DNA of 64,000 bases, taken from assembly GCA_023249105.1 (NCBI GenBank), contig JAHFDG010000017.1, forward strand, positions 1 to 64,000. Reading direction: 5' to 3'. Below are positions 24,248 through 31,940 of this stretch, in pieces. The translations under genes and the position numbers were made by a program. The notes below the pieces were generated by a model. It worked only from the letters and a program-made list of their open reading frames with translations. It did not search any database and had not been told where the DNA came from. How positions within the stretch are numbered: position 1 is the stretch's first letter; the number at the start of each line of letters is the position of its first letter. The DNA comes from Candidatus Methanoperedens sp. Its GTDB lineage: Archaea; Halobacteriota; Methanosarcinia; Methanosarcinales; Methanoperedenaceae.

Positions 24248-24601
24248 ATGAATAAAATGAAAATAAAGCATTTAATAATGAGGTCCAAATTCTTCATGGC
24301 TCTCATCAGGTCAAATGTTGTATTAATTGGCGCAATAATAGGTTTTACCTGGGGATTTCTGATTGGAATGCTTACTCTTATAGGTAGTCATGGTGGCGGT
24401 GTTGATGGTATAAACAACTATCAGTTGAACCCAATAAATGTAGGTATTTTCTTACCTTCTTTCATTGTGAGCAGTATAACGCTCAATCGAAGTGTTACGT
24501 TTATAGGTTCACCTTTAATCGGTGCATTAATAGTTGTTGCTATTGCGTTGCTCGTGGACAAATCAATTACAAGTATAAGAAACAAATACAAAGGAGGATA
24601 G
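24248..24601 (+). CDS. Small membrane protein, function unknown
   Basis: 117 residues from ATG 24248, chosen because GGAG lies just upstream and the earlier in-frame start lies inside the GC-rich gene. Three hydrophobic segments (about 23-48, 65-80, 88-105) with a Gly-rich loop (GSHGGGVDG). Two bases separate its stop from the next gene. No family recognised. Confidence 0.5.
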   Translation: MNKMKIKHLIMRSKFFMALIRSNVVLIGAIIGFTWGFLIGMLTLIGSHGGGVDGINNYQLNPINVGIFLPSFIVSSITLNRSVTFIGSPLIGALIVVAIALLVDKSITSIRNKYKGG

Positions 24602-24603
24602 AT

Positions 24604-25182
24604 ATGGTTAGCGGTGCGGAATATGTTAATGGATTGGCAATTGTAGCAATATTGCTATTGGCAATTCTTATAATATATAGGAATAAGCAAAAAGCATGGA
24701 TACTGGCTGCGATTTTTATAGGACTGGCATCTGTTCCAATCGGGTTATATATGTATTTACTGGGAATAGGGTATCAGACTCTATCTGTTCTTATTTCAGT
24801 TATTATCTTGTCTAAAGGCTATGCTGTTATTAGAAAAGATCCAAAGATATTTTTAAAGATTTTTTTGATTGCATTCTTAGTATCCGTAATTGCATTTATG
24901 GGTCTCTTCTTTGCAAGTGGAAGTGAAAGCGGATTATATGTGAAAATTCAGAAGATTAGTACTGTTGAAGAAAACAGCACTTATTCAGATGCGAACACTT
25001 TGAAAGAAGAAGAATTGAATAAATATCCTGGAATTAAGAGAGCAATAGATGAATGTGTAAATTCTAATAAGTGTACCTCAAAAGTAGATAAGTCTGAATG
25101 GGAGATACGTAAACTTCGGGTATTTCCGTATGCTAAGATTAACGATACATATTATTCACTCTCTTTTTATTCGTCTGACTAG
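24604..25182 (+). CDS. Multi-pass membrane protein, shorter paralogue of the 30083 protein
   Basis: 192 residues with four membrane helices (about 10-28, 35-52, 58-75, 85-107), then an outside domain (LYVKIQKISTVEENSTY ... YPGIKRAIDECVNSN ... KINDTYYSLSFYSSD). The same layout and motif order (VIQEVTIPAGEN..., IPPLKKAMDAYTQSN, KIGEKYYRISSFFAD) is seen in the protein at 30083, which carries an extra block before the last 20 residues. No known domain recognised. Probably in the same operon as its neighbours. Confidence 0.6.
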   Translation: MVSGAEYVNGLAIVAILLLAILIIYRNKQKAWILAAIFIGLASVPIGLYMYLLGIGYQTLSVLISVIILSKGYAVIRKDPKIFLKIFLIAFLVSVIAFMGLFFASGSESGLYVKIQKISTVEENSTYSDANTLKEEELNKYPGIKRAIDECVNSNKCTSKVDKSEWEIRKLRVFPYAKINDTYYSLSFYSSD

Positions 25183-25197
25183 AGGAAAGGACGTAAA

Positions 25198-26526
25198 ATG
25201 AAAAATAAAACTGTATATTTTTTTCTTGGATTGGTAGTCTTAAGCATACTTCAGGCAGTTGTAATCGCGCAACCTGCGATGGGACAGTGCATGGAGCCAG
25301 CGCAGGAACGTATAACCCCTGTGACCTCTCCAATTGAAACTATTATTGCAGATAATTCATACCACCATCTGGGTAACGATTTTAAAACAGATTTAACCCC
25401 AAAAGAACCTGAAGGGGTAATTTACACAAAAACTTTTTTCTTGGACTCTGATTTTGAGTCGCCAGAACTCAGTTTAATGGTAAAGTCCGTTAGTCCATAC
25501 GAGATCAATGCTACTGAATACCTGGACAGGGTTTACATAAATGATGTGGAAGTTACCCTGCTCAACTGCTATTTTAAAGGACCTCCAGCATCTTTGTTTA
25601 ATATAGATATAAAATTCGAAGATGACCTGAATAGAGGAATTGTCCCGGAAGAACTTAAGAACATATTCAAAAATAACGGATATCCATTATCTAATGATGC
25701 TTTTATTATTCCCTGGAAAGGAGAAAATATATGGACAGTATCCGATCCCTCAAGTTCACAAAAGTTTATCATCAGCAAAGAAGGAGGGAAGTTAAACGTT
25801 TACCCTCCTGCATATAGTCCAGAGCAGTCTGAATCTGCCGAAGTAGATATTTCATTCGACCCAGGTTTGCTAAAGCCAGGCAATAACACGATTAAAATAA
25901 CCTCTGGCAGCAATAAGGATAACAGCAATTCCGATGACTTCGAGTTTTATCAACTTACGCTCAAAGGAATCCGGAAAACAGGATGGGTTCTGTCAGGAAA
26001 AGTGGAAGTCGGTGATGAACCTGTATTCCCTGCACGAGTTTACGTTTATCATCATGGAATCGGTGAACTTGTAAGCTCTTTTGAAACAACAAGACCCGAC
26101 GGGTCGTATTCCCTAGTACTTCCAAACGGCGAATATGATGTCAAAGCGGAAGCATGGAATGAGTTTTCTAATCCGCAGTACGACACAAAAACTATTGTAA
26201 TTAGTAACTCAAATGGTACACTTGATTTCAAAGCGTCCAGGTTTATTGCCAGTCTCCCAACGATTTTTGCTTTGTTGTTTATTCCTTTTATTGTGCCTTC
26301 TGTTATAGCAGGATTCATCATAGCAATATCTATTTACATATTCACTAAAAAGAGAAAAAAAGCAGTATTCGGATTCGTTATAGGAACTGTGGGCAGTTGT
26401 GTAACAAACCTGCTAATTCTGGGATATCAATTCGGCATGGTATTGTCATTGCTGCTGTCAGCGGGTATCACTTTCATATTAGTGGCAGTTCCGATTATTT
26501 TGTTGAACAGGAGGAAAGTATCATGA
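25198..26526 (+). CDS. Exported protein with KLNVY module, carboxypeptidase-regulatory-like domain and C-terminal membrane helices
   Basis: 442 residues. Signal peptide 1-30 ending AQPAMGQ; residues 143-202 carry a module (DLNRGIVPEELKNIFKNNG ... WTVSD ... KEGGKLNVY) that recurs in the 30083 protein; about 268-345 is a carboxypeptidase-regulatory-like/Ig domain (GKVEVGDEPVFPARVYVYHH, PDGSYSLVLPNGEYDVKAEA); three membrane helices end the protein (about 350-438) with RRKVS. So most of it faces outside. A 15-codon ORF (26523-26570) overlaps its stop and leads to the next gene. Confidence 0.6.
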   Translation: MKNKTVYFFLGLVVLSILQAVVIAQPAMGQCMEPAQERITPVTSPIETIIADNSYHHLGNDFKTDLTPKEPEGVIYTKTFFLDSDFESPELSLMVKSVSPYEINATEYLDRVYINDVEVTLLNCYFKGPPASLFNIDIKFEDDLNRGIVPEELKNIFKNNGYPLSNDAFIIPWKGENIWTVSDPSSSQKFIISKEGGKLNVYPPAYSPEQSESAEVDISFDPGLLKPGNNTIKITSGSNKDNSNSDDFEFYQLTLKGIRKTGWVLSGKVEVGDEPVFPARVYVYHHGIGELVSSFETTRPDGSYSLVLPNGEYDVKAEAWNEFSNPQYDTKTIVISNSNGTLDFKASRFIASLPTIFALLFIPFIVPSVIAGFIIAISIYIFTKKRKKAVFGFVIGTVGSCVTNLLILGYQFGMVLSLLLSAGITFILVAVPIILLNRRKVS

Positions 26527-26570
26527 AAACAAGAATAAGAAATTCAAAAGTAAAATCAGGAGTGAGATGA

Positions 26571-26885
26571 ATGGATGAAGGATTAGGACTTGTAATAGCG
26601 CTGCTACTATTTCTATTATTGATACCTATTGCTATTTCGTTTGTTATTCTCTATGCAATTTTAAGAGATAAAAAACTTGGTTTTGTAGGATCGATTATTG
26701 GATTTATAGGGGCTTTTGTGATTGGATTTGCCATTCCTGTTCGGGATGGACAGGGCATTATCTGGCTTCTTATGCGTATAGACATGGTGGCACAGTCGTC
26801 TCTCGCTCCTTTAGTAATGGCTATTTTTTTTGGTTTGCTAATGGCGTTCACAGGGTTTATTGTAATTAAGATATTTCGGAGATGA
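26571..26885 (+). CDS. Small three-helix membrane protein
   Basis: 104 residues, almost wholly hydrophobic: helices at about 5-27, 34-52 and 75-98, with a short loop PVRDGQGIIW. Basic C-terminus KIFRR inside. Similar in style to 24248, but no clear sequence match. Function unknown. Confidence 0.5.
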   Translation: MDEGLGLVIALLLFLLLIPIAISFVILYAILRDKKLGFVGSIIGFIGAFVIGFAIPVRDGQGIIWLLMRIDMVAQSSLAPLVMAIFFGLLMAFTGFIVIKIFRR

Positions 26886-26901
26886 CCCATGATTGAAGTA
26901 A

Positions 26902-26949
26902 GTGCCAGCAATGCTTCCGGCAGTATATACAGCCGGACGGAAGAGATGA
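26902..26949 (+). pseudogene. Remnant of a surface-protein C-terminal sorting tail
   Basis: In frame two, this stretch reads [15 protein letters not shown] then stop. It matches the end of the S-layer protein at 31941 (IILAVYIAGRKMK) also at DNA level (GCAGTATATACAGCCGGACG versus GCAGTGTATATAGCCGGACG). Only the last 16 codons survive. The quinone oxidoreductase frame can be read through it from 26889, but that extension is not real coding sequence. Confidence 0.6.
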
Positions 26950-27011
26950 TGAACGGAGAAATCTTAAAATTTGATATGGGATACAACTCAAAAGCAAATA
27001 TGGGACTAAAA

Positions 27012-28022
27012 ATGAAAGCAATTGTATGCACAAAATATGGACCGCCGGAGGTTCTTCATCTCAAAGAGGTGGAAAAACCAACTCCCAGGGACAATGAAAT
27101 ACTAATAAAAATACATGCGACAACAGTAAATTACGGGGATACTCTTGCTCGAAATTTTAAAGATATCTCCCCTCGAAAATTCAACATGCCTTTTCTCTTC
27201 TGGCTCTTCGCGAAAATATATTTTGGTATCAGAAAACCAAAGATAACAATACTGGGGAATGAGTTTGCCGGGGAAATTGCATCAGCAGGCAAAGATGTAA
27301 AATCATTTAAGCAAGGCGACCGGGTTTTTGGATATCTCGGTCAGAATATGGGTGCTTATGCCGAGTATCTATGTATGCCTGAAGACGGGTGTGTAGCACT
27401 AAAACCCGCCAATATGACCTATGAGGAAGCCGCCGTCGTTCCTTATGGAGCAATAATGGCGTTGAATCTGCTTAGAAAAATGAATATCCATCCAGGACAA
27501 AATGTCCTGGTCAATGGAGCAAGTGGAGGGATAGGTTCAGCGGCGGTACAGCTTGCCAGGCACTTTGGAGCAGAAGTTACAGGAGTATGCGGCACCCCGA
27601 GAATAGAATTGGTGAAATCTCTGGGAGCAGATTCGGTCATTGATTACACCAAAGAGGATTTTACCCAAAGCGGGGAGACCTATGATCTTATTTTTGACAT
27701 ATTAGGTAAGAGTTCATTTTCACGTTGTAAAAGCTCGCTATCGCAAAACGGACGCTATCTTTTAGCCAGCTTTAAGATGAGACAGCTTTTTCAAATGCTA
27801 TGGACTTCAATGATAGGAAGCAAGAGAATAATATGTGCGATTGCCTCAGGTAGTAAGGAAGATTTAATTTCCGTCAAAGAGCTTATTGAAGCGGGGAAGA
27901 TAAAATCAATCATTGATAGACGCTATCCGTTGGAAAATACCGCGGAAGCTCACCAGTATGTCGAAACAGGAAATAAAAAGGGACATGTAGTCATAATTTT
28001 GGAGCATAATAACAAAACCTAG
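27012..28022 (+). CDS. Quinone oxidoreductase-like MDR protein (zinc-free), copy 1
   Basis: 336 residues from ATG 27012 ([17 protein letters not shown]); the upstream in-frame ATG at 26889 runs through a pseudogene remnant. GroES-like N-domain ([22 protein letters not shown]), then a Rossmann domain with [25 protein letters not shown] (about 173-197, cited by position) and [13 protein letters not shown]. Structural- and catalytic-zinc cysteines are missing, so it belongs to the quinone-oxidoreductase/enoyl-reductase branch of the MDR superfamily, using NADPH on quinones, enones or similar. It is a clear tandem paralogue of the next gene. Confidence 0.85.
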   Translation: MKAIVCTKYGPPEVLHLKEVEKPTPRDNEILIKIHATTVNYGDTLARNFKDISPRKFNMPFLFWLFAKIYFGIRKPKITILGNEFAGEIASAGKDVKSFKQGDRVFGYLGQNMGAYAEYLCMPEDGCVALKPANMTYEEAAVVPYGAIMALNLLRKMNIHPGQNVLVNGASGGIGSAAVQLARHFGAEVTGVCGTPRIELVKSLGADSVIDYTKEDFTQSGETYDLIFDILGKSSFSRCKSSLSQNGRYLLASFKMRQLFQMLWTSMIGSKRIICAIASGSKEDLISVKELIEAGKIKSIIDRRYPLENTAEAHQYVETGNKKGHVVIILEHNNKT

Positions 28023-28041
28023 CAACCTTTGAGGAATACTT

Positions 28042-29001
28042 ATGAAAGCAATTGTATACACAAAATATGGGCCACCGGAAATTCTTCAGCTCACAGATGT
28101 GGAAAAACCTACACCCAGAGACAATGAAATACTGATAAAAGTATATGCGACAACGGTACACATCGGGGACACAAGAATGCGAAGTTTCACAGTTCCTCGC
28201 TGGCAATGGTTCCCTGCGCGACTATATTTAGGTATTATAAAACCAAAAAGAAAAATACTAGGGATGGAGCTAGCTGGGGAAATTGAATCAGTAGGCAAAG
28301 ATGTCACACGATTCAAGAAAGGTGATCAGGTTTTCGCATCTACCTCCTGGGCGAATTTTGGTGGGTATGCCGAGTACAAATGTCTGCCTGAAAACGGGAT
28401 GGTGGCACTAAAACCGGCCAATATGACCTATGGGGAAGCCGCCGCTATTCCTAATGGAGGAGTTACGGCCTTGCGTATTCTTAGAAAGGCAAATATCCAG
28501 AGTGGTCAAAAAGTACTGATCTATGGTGCTTCCGGAAGTGTAGGTACTTATGCGGTACAGCTTGCCAAATACTTTGGGGCGAAAGTTTCAGGGGTTTGCA
28601 GTACTACGAATTTAGAATTGGTAAATTCTCTGGGAGCAGATTCGGTCATTGATTACACGAAAGAGGATTTTACAAAGAGCAACGAGCTTTTTGATATCAT
28701 CTTTGATGCCGTTGGTAAGATCTCGTACTCAAAAAGCAAGAAAGCCCTTAGTCCTAACGGGAAGTACGTTTCGGTAATGGGTGGCCATATTGAAGACCAT
28801 GAAAAGGCAGGTGTTGAAGCTCTAATTTTCCTCAAAGAACTCGTTGAGGCGAGGAAGATAAAACCGGTCATTGATAGAGTTTATCCACTGGAACAGATGG
28901 TCGAGGCTCACCGGTATGTGGACCAAGGGCACAAAAAGGGAAATGTAGTAATCACAGTAGAACATAAACAAAATCTAATAAATCAGGAGGAATTGAAATG
29001 A
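28042..29001 (+). CDS. Quinone oxidoreductase-like MDR protein (zinc-free), copy 2
   Basis: 319 residues, starting [17 protein letters not shown] like copy 1, with the same motif order: [68 protein letters not shown]. It is shorter than copy 1 by about 17 residues, mainly in the last third. The stop overlaps the start of the small membrane gene (ATGA), so a membrane link is possible. Divergence in the substrate-side residues suggests different substrates. Confidence 0.85.
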   Translation: MKAIVYTKYGPPEILQLTDVEKPTPRDNEILIKVYATTVHIGDTRMRSFTVPRWQWFPARLYLGIIKPKRKILGMELAGEIESVGKDVTRFKKGDQVFASTSWANFGGYAEYKCLPENGMVALKPANMTYGEAAAIPNGGVTALRILRKANIQSGQKVLIYGASGSVGTYAVQLAKYFGAKVSGVCSTTNLELVNSLGADSVIDYTKEDFTKSNELFDIIFDAVGKISYSKSKKALSPNGKYVSVMGGHIEDHEKAGVEALIFLKELVEARKIKPVIDRVYPLEQMVEAHRYVDQGHKKGNVVITVEHKQNLINQEELK

Positions 29002-29270
29002 CAAACAATAATTCAAACAAAATGAGGTACAGTACCAATTTTATGAAAAAATTCGTAGTAGCGTTTGTTGGGGTCATTGTAACGCTTCTTGGTCTGCTAT
29101 GGTTTCTGCAAGGAGCAGACATTGTTCACCTAGATCCGATATTGTGTTTCTCGAATTGTGAAGTTATCACTGGTGGATCTCAATTTTGGGAAGCAACGGG
29201 AGCGATCGCTTTCATTATAGGAATTATAATAATTGGTGTTTCACTTAGAGGTAGAAAGTCACGAACATAG
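28998..29270 (+). CDS. Small two-helix membrane protein
   Basis: 90 residues; helices at about 16-36 ([20 protein letters not shown]) and 67-84 ([15 protein letters not shown]), joined by a loop with a Cys pair (ILCFSNCEV) that could form a disulphide outside. Basic end RGRKSRT. The start overlaps the stop of the oxidoreductase (ATGA). Function unknown. Confidence 0.5.
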   Translation: MTNNNSNKMRYSTNFMKKFVVAFVGVIVTLLGLLWFLQGADIVHLDPILCFSNCEVITGGSQFWEATGAIAFIIGIIIIGVSLRGRKSRT

Positions 29271-29377
29271 GGAGCGACCTGGGCTATATACATGTTATTG
29301 AAATCGGTTGATAAGAATATCGCTTTACTTTGTGGCTCTTGATGAAAGGTGTAAAAGTCCAGCAGAGTGCATAAAAA

Positions 29378-29995
29378 ATGAAATCAGAAAAGTTTTGGGA
29401 CAAGATGGCAAATAACTATGATCAGGTAGAAAAAAAAGATGAACAGACTTACATAAAGATCATTGAAAAAACTAAAAAGCACCTCAAAACCAGTGATATT
29501 ATTTTAGATTATGGATGTGGGACTGGACTAATATCCAATGAAATTGCTGACAATGTGAAAGTGATCCATGCTATTGATACATCTTCTAAAATGATCGAGA
29601 TTGCAAAACAAAAAGCAGATGGGCGCAAAATTGAAAATATAGACTATGTGCATTCAACAATATTTGATGAGAGATACAAGAGAGGCTCATTTGATGTGAT
29701 CCTGGTTATTTATATTCTGCATTTATTAGAAAATACACCGAAGGTTATGCAAAGGATAAATGAATTATTGAAACCGGGAGGATTGATTATTTCTGCAACA
29801 CCTTGTTTAGGAGAGAAGAGATTTCTAAGTGTTCTAATATCACTTATAAGTAAAATTGGAGTCATTCCAGATGTAAGAGCATTTAAAATTTCTGAATTAG
29901 AAGATACAATAACCAATGGATGTTTTGAAATTATTGAAATTGAATGTTTGCATCAAGGTTCACAACAATATTTCATTGTTGCAAAGAAGTTATAG
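29378..29995 (+). CDS. Class I SAM-dependent methyltransferase
   Basis: 205 residues. Motif I ILDYGCGTGLISNEIA (about 46-61), the acidic residue IHAIDTSSKM (about 67), motif with DVILVIYILHLL (about 106), and the post-motif LKPGGLIISATP. The family is the broad UbiE/COQ5-like small-molecule group (methyltransferase type 11/12). Its place after two reductases and a two-helix membrane protein suggests modification of a lipid or quinone-like compound, but substrate is unknown. Confidence 0.85.
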   Translation: MKSEKFWDKMANNYDQVEKKDEQTYIKIIEKTKKHLKTSDIILDYGCGTGLISNEIADNVKVIHAIDTSSKMIEIAKQKADGRKIENIDYVHSTIFDERYKRGSFDVILVIYILHLLENTPKVMQRINELLKPGGLIISATPCLGEKRFLSVLISLISKIGVIPDVRAFKISELEDTITNGCFEIIEIECLHQGSQQYFIVAKKL

Positions 29996-30082
29996 AGAAT
30001 ATAAATAATAAAAAAAGGATAAATATGAAAAGGGGAATAAAATGAACTCGAACAAAAAGACCACGTATCATATGGGTGGCTT

Positions 30083-31192
30083 ATGTCTGTAATGTACTAC
30101 ATATATGGATTAATTGTTGCAGCGATATTGATAACGGCAGTCCTGATCAAATACAGGAGCAAGAAAATCAGGGGAGAATGGATATTAGCCGGCTTTTTAA
30201 TAGCCATTATATCTCTTCCACTCGGTCTGGTATTAACGCCTGTTATGCAAATTATGACACGCCTGTTTCTTCCTGAAGGAGGATTTAACCAGATATTTTC
30301 CGTTCTCTCGATGTTCATTATCATGTCTATATGTTACACTTATCTGAGAAAAGGTTCTGCAATCTTGTTTGTTAAAGTATCGGTCGTTTCTTTTCTTGTG
30401 TTGCTTCTTGTCACAGTGGTCTGGTTTTCTTTAAGCATGAGCGAAGGCGGGATGTTCATGGTTATTCAGGAGGTCACTATTCCGGCAGGTGAAAATGTCA
30501 GGTACATTGCAATAACCCAGGAAGAATTAGAAAAAATCCCGCCACTTAAAAAAGCAATGGATGCATACACACAATCCAATAACAGTGAATTTAAAGTTGA
30601 TAATGAGGATCAGAGCATTGTGAGTGATTTTTTTGAGAAGAAACGGCATGAATCCAGGTTTTTATTCAGCATTTCGGGTGGGAATCCGGAAGAAAACCTG
30701 AACAAAGGTGTTGTTTCGCAAGAACTCAATAATGTGTTCATAACAAACAATTTTTCTCTCTCTGGAAATGCCTCTATCAATAAAATAAGTGAAACCAGAT
30801 GGGATGTATTTGAAAAGCAGTACTTGTTTAGCATTTTAGATGAAGAAATAGAAAAAGAGTTGAATAAGATTGATATAGCGATGGGTGGGGAAATAAAAGA
30901 GATTAGAATACCTAAATTGAAGAATGTATTTGAGTCTAAGGGATTTTCAATTTCTGAGAATTATAGAGTTTGGAGAATCCCTGAAAAATGGAATATAATA
31001 GATGAGAGGGTAAACTATGAAATATGGAAACAGGATGGAAAACTGAATGTTTACACACAGGAGGAATTTACTTATGAGATATGGAAAGAGGATGGAAAAC
31101 TGAACGTTTACGATGGAAAATCTTATCCTGATGCCACGTTTTTCAAGATTGGTGAAAAATATTATAGAATTTCTTCTTTCTTTGCGGATTGA
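30083..31192 (+). CDS. Multi-pass membrane protein with inserted KLNVY modules
   Basis: 369 residues. Residues 1-175 repeat the plan of the 24604 protein (four helices, then VIQEVTIPAGEN and IPPLKKAMDAYTQSN). From about 178 to 350 there is an extra block with two related modules (NLNKGVVSQELNNVFITNN ... ; KLKNVFESKGFSISENY ... WKQDGKLNVY) and a 19-residue tandem repeat (YEIWKQDGKLNVY / YEIWKEDGKLNVY). The last 19 residues (FKIGEKYYRISSFFAD) again match the end of the 24604 protein. So it looks like a 24604-type protein with an outside block inserted. After its stop, the same frame continues as a decayed sorting tail. Confidence 0.6.
   Translation: MSVMYYIYGLIVAAILITAVLIKYRSKKIRGEWILAGFLIAIISLPLGLVLTPVMQIMTRLFLPEGGFNQIFSVLSMFIIMSICYTYLRKGSAILFVKVSVVSFLVLLLVTVVWFSLSMSEGGMFMVIQEVTIPAGENVRYIAITQEELEKIPPLKKAMDAYTQSNNSEFKVDNEDQSIVSDFFEKKRHESRFLFSISGGNPEENLNKGVVSQELNNVFITNNFSLSGNASINKISETRWDVFEKQYLFSILDEEIEKELNKIDIAMGGEIKEIRIPKLKNVFESKGFSISENYRVWRIPEKWNIIDERVNYEIWKQDGKLNVYTQEEFTYEIWKEDGKLNVYDGKSYPDATFFKIGEKYYRISSFFAD
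31016..31114 (+). repeat. In-gene tandem repeat, 57-bp period
   Basis: TATGAAATATGGAAACAGGA (31016 on) recurs as TATGAGATATGGAAAGAGGA (31073 on), followed in both by TGGAAAACTGAA(T/C)GTTTAC. The period of 57 bases keeps frame (19 codons) and doubles the KLNVY end of the module. The few differences are mostly silent, so the duplication is fairly recent. Confidence 0.75.
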
Positions 31193-31204
31193 AAATGAAA
31201 TCAA

Positions 31205-31312
31205 GTGGTCGTAAAATCAAATATAACCCCAACCGAAAATGCTGCCGGATTTGAAACAGTTATAGCAATATCAATGCTTCTGACAATGTGCATAGCCGGG
31301 AGAAGGAGATAG
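31205..31312 (+). pseudogene. Decayed sorting tail of a surface protein
   Basis: Reads VKSNITPTENAAGFETVIAI then SMLLTMCIAGRRR and stop, which matches the AGFEAVLAIAILLAARRKER type of tail at 36640-36718. It lies in the same frame as the 30083 gene, separated from it only by TGA-AAA-TGA. Either that gene has lost its tail through stop codons, or a second surface gene was deleted down to its end. Confidence 0.65.
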
Positions 31313-31419
31313 TATGTGATAAAAGATATATTATTATCAAAAAAAACAGATGGTATAATATTAGAATAATGGCTATAGATAGTTCTTTAATATGAAATTT
31401 AATAAAAGAAGGTAAATTT

Positions 31420-31851
31420 ATGACAAGAAAAAAATTAATTATTGGAATCATAATATTGGTAGCTGCTGTGCTGATAGTGAAGGAAATTATTGATTATCTC
31501 CCTTATTTCATAGGAGGAGCACCTTTATCAGTTTTTGGCATATCGAATTTTGATTCAAAAAACCATAGTGTAAATGTTCAAATTTTTGATTCAAATAATA
31601 TATCTCTTTTCGATAAAACCTATGAATTAGGGGATTCGCAATCAGAAGCCTACACGGTACAATATCCCGAAAATGGATGGAAAGATGTTCACGAAAAAGA
31701 GAGGTTATTTCCAACAGGAACTTACACATTTATAGTGACGATGGATAATAATATTAGCAAGACACAACAAATAAAAATGGATGATGATAGGATTGCCTCT
31801 ATCAATATAGATAATAATGGGAATATAGATATAAAAAGCTATATTACGTAA
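31420..31851 (+). CDS. Exported or anchored small Ig-like protein
   Basis: 143 residues. One N-terminal helix (about 6-24, IIGIIILVAAVLIVKEII), then a beta-rich outside part (SVNVQIFDSNNISLFDKTYELGDSQ..., FPTGTYTFIVTMDNNISKTQQI) resembling a single Ig-like or BACON-like unit. Very AT-rich. Function unknown. Confidence 0.5.
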   Translation: MTRKKLIIGIIILVAAVLIVKEIIDYLPYFIGGAPLSVFGISNFDSKNHSVNVQIFDSNNISLFDKTYELGDSQSEAYTVQYPENGWKDVHEKERLFPTGTYTFIVTMDNNISKTQQIKMDDDRIASINIDNNGNIDIKSYIT

Positions 31852-31940
31852 ATTCTCAACAATTTAACCGGAGAAAATTATCAAGACAAAAGATGATTTT
31901 GAGAACGAAGTCAAACTAAACTCTCGAGTATAGGAAATTT

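Noticed and set aside
26889-27011. N-terminal 41-codon extension of the first quinone oxidoreductase
   Set aside because: It overlaps a decayed sorting tail in another frame and the paralogue at 28042 begins at the position equal to 27012.
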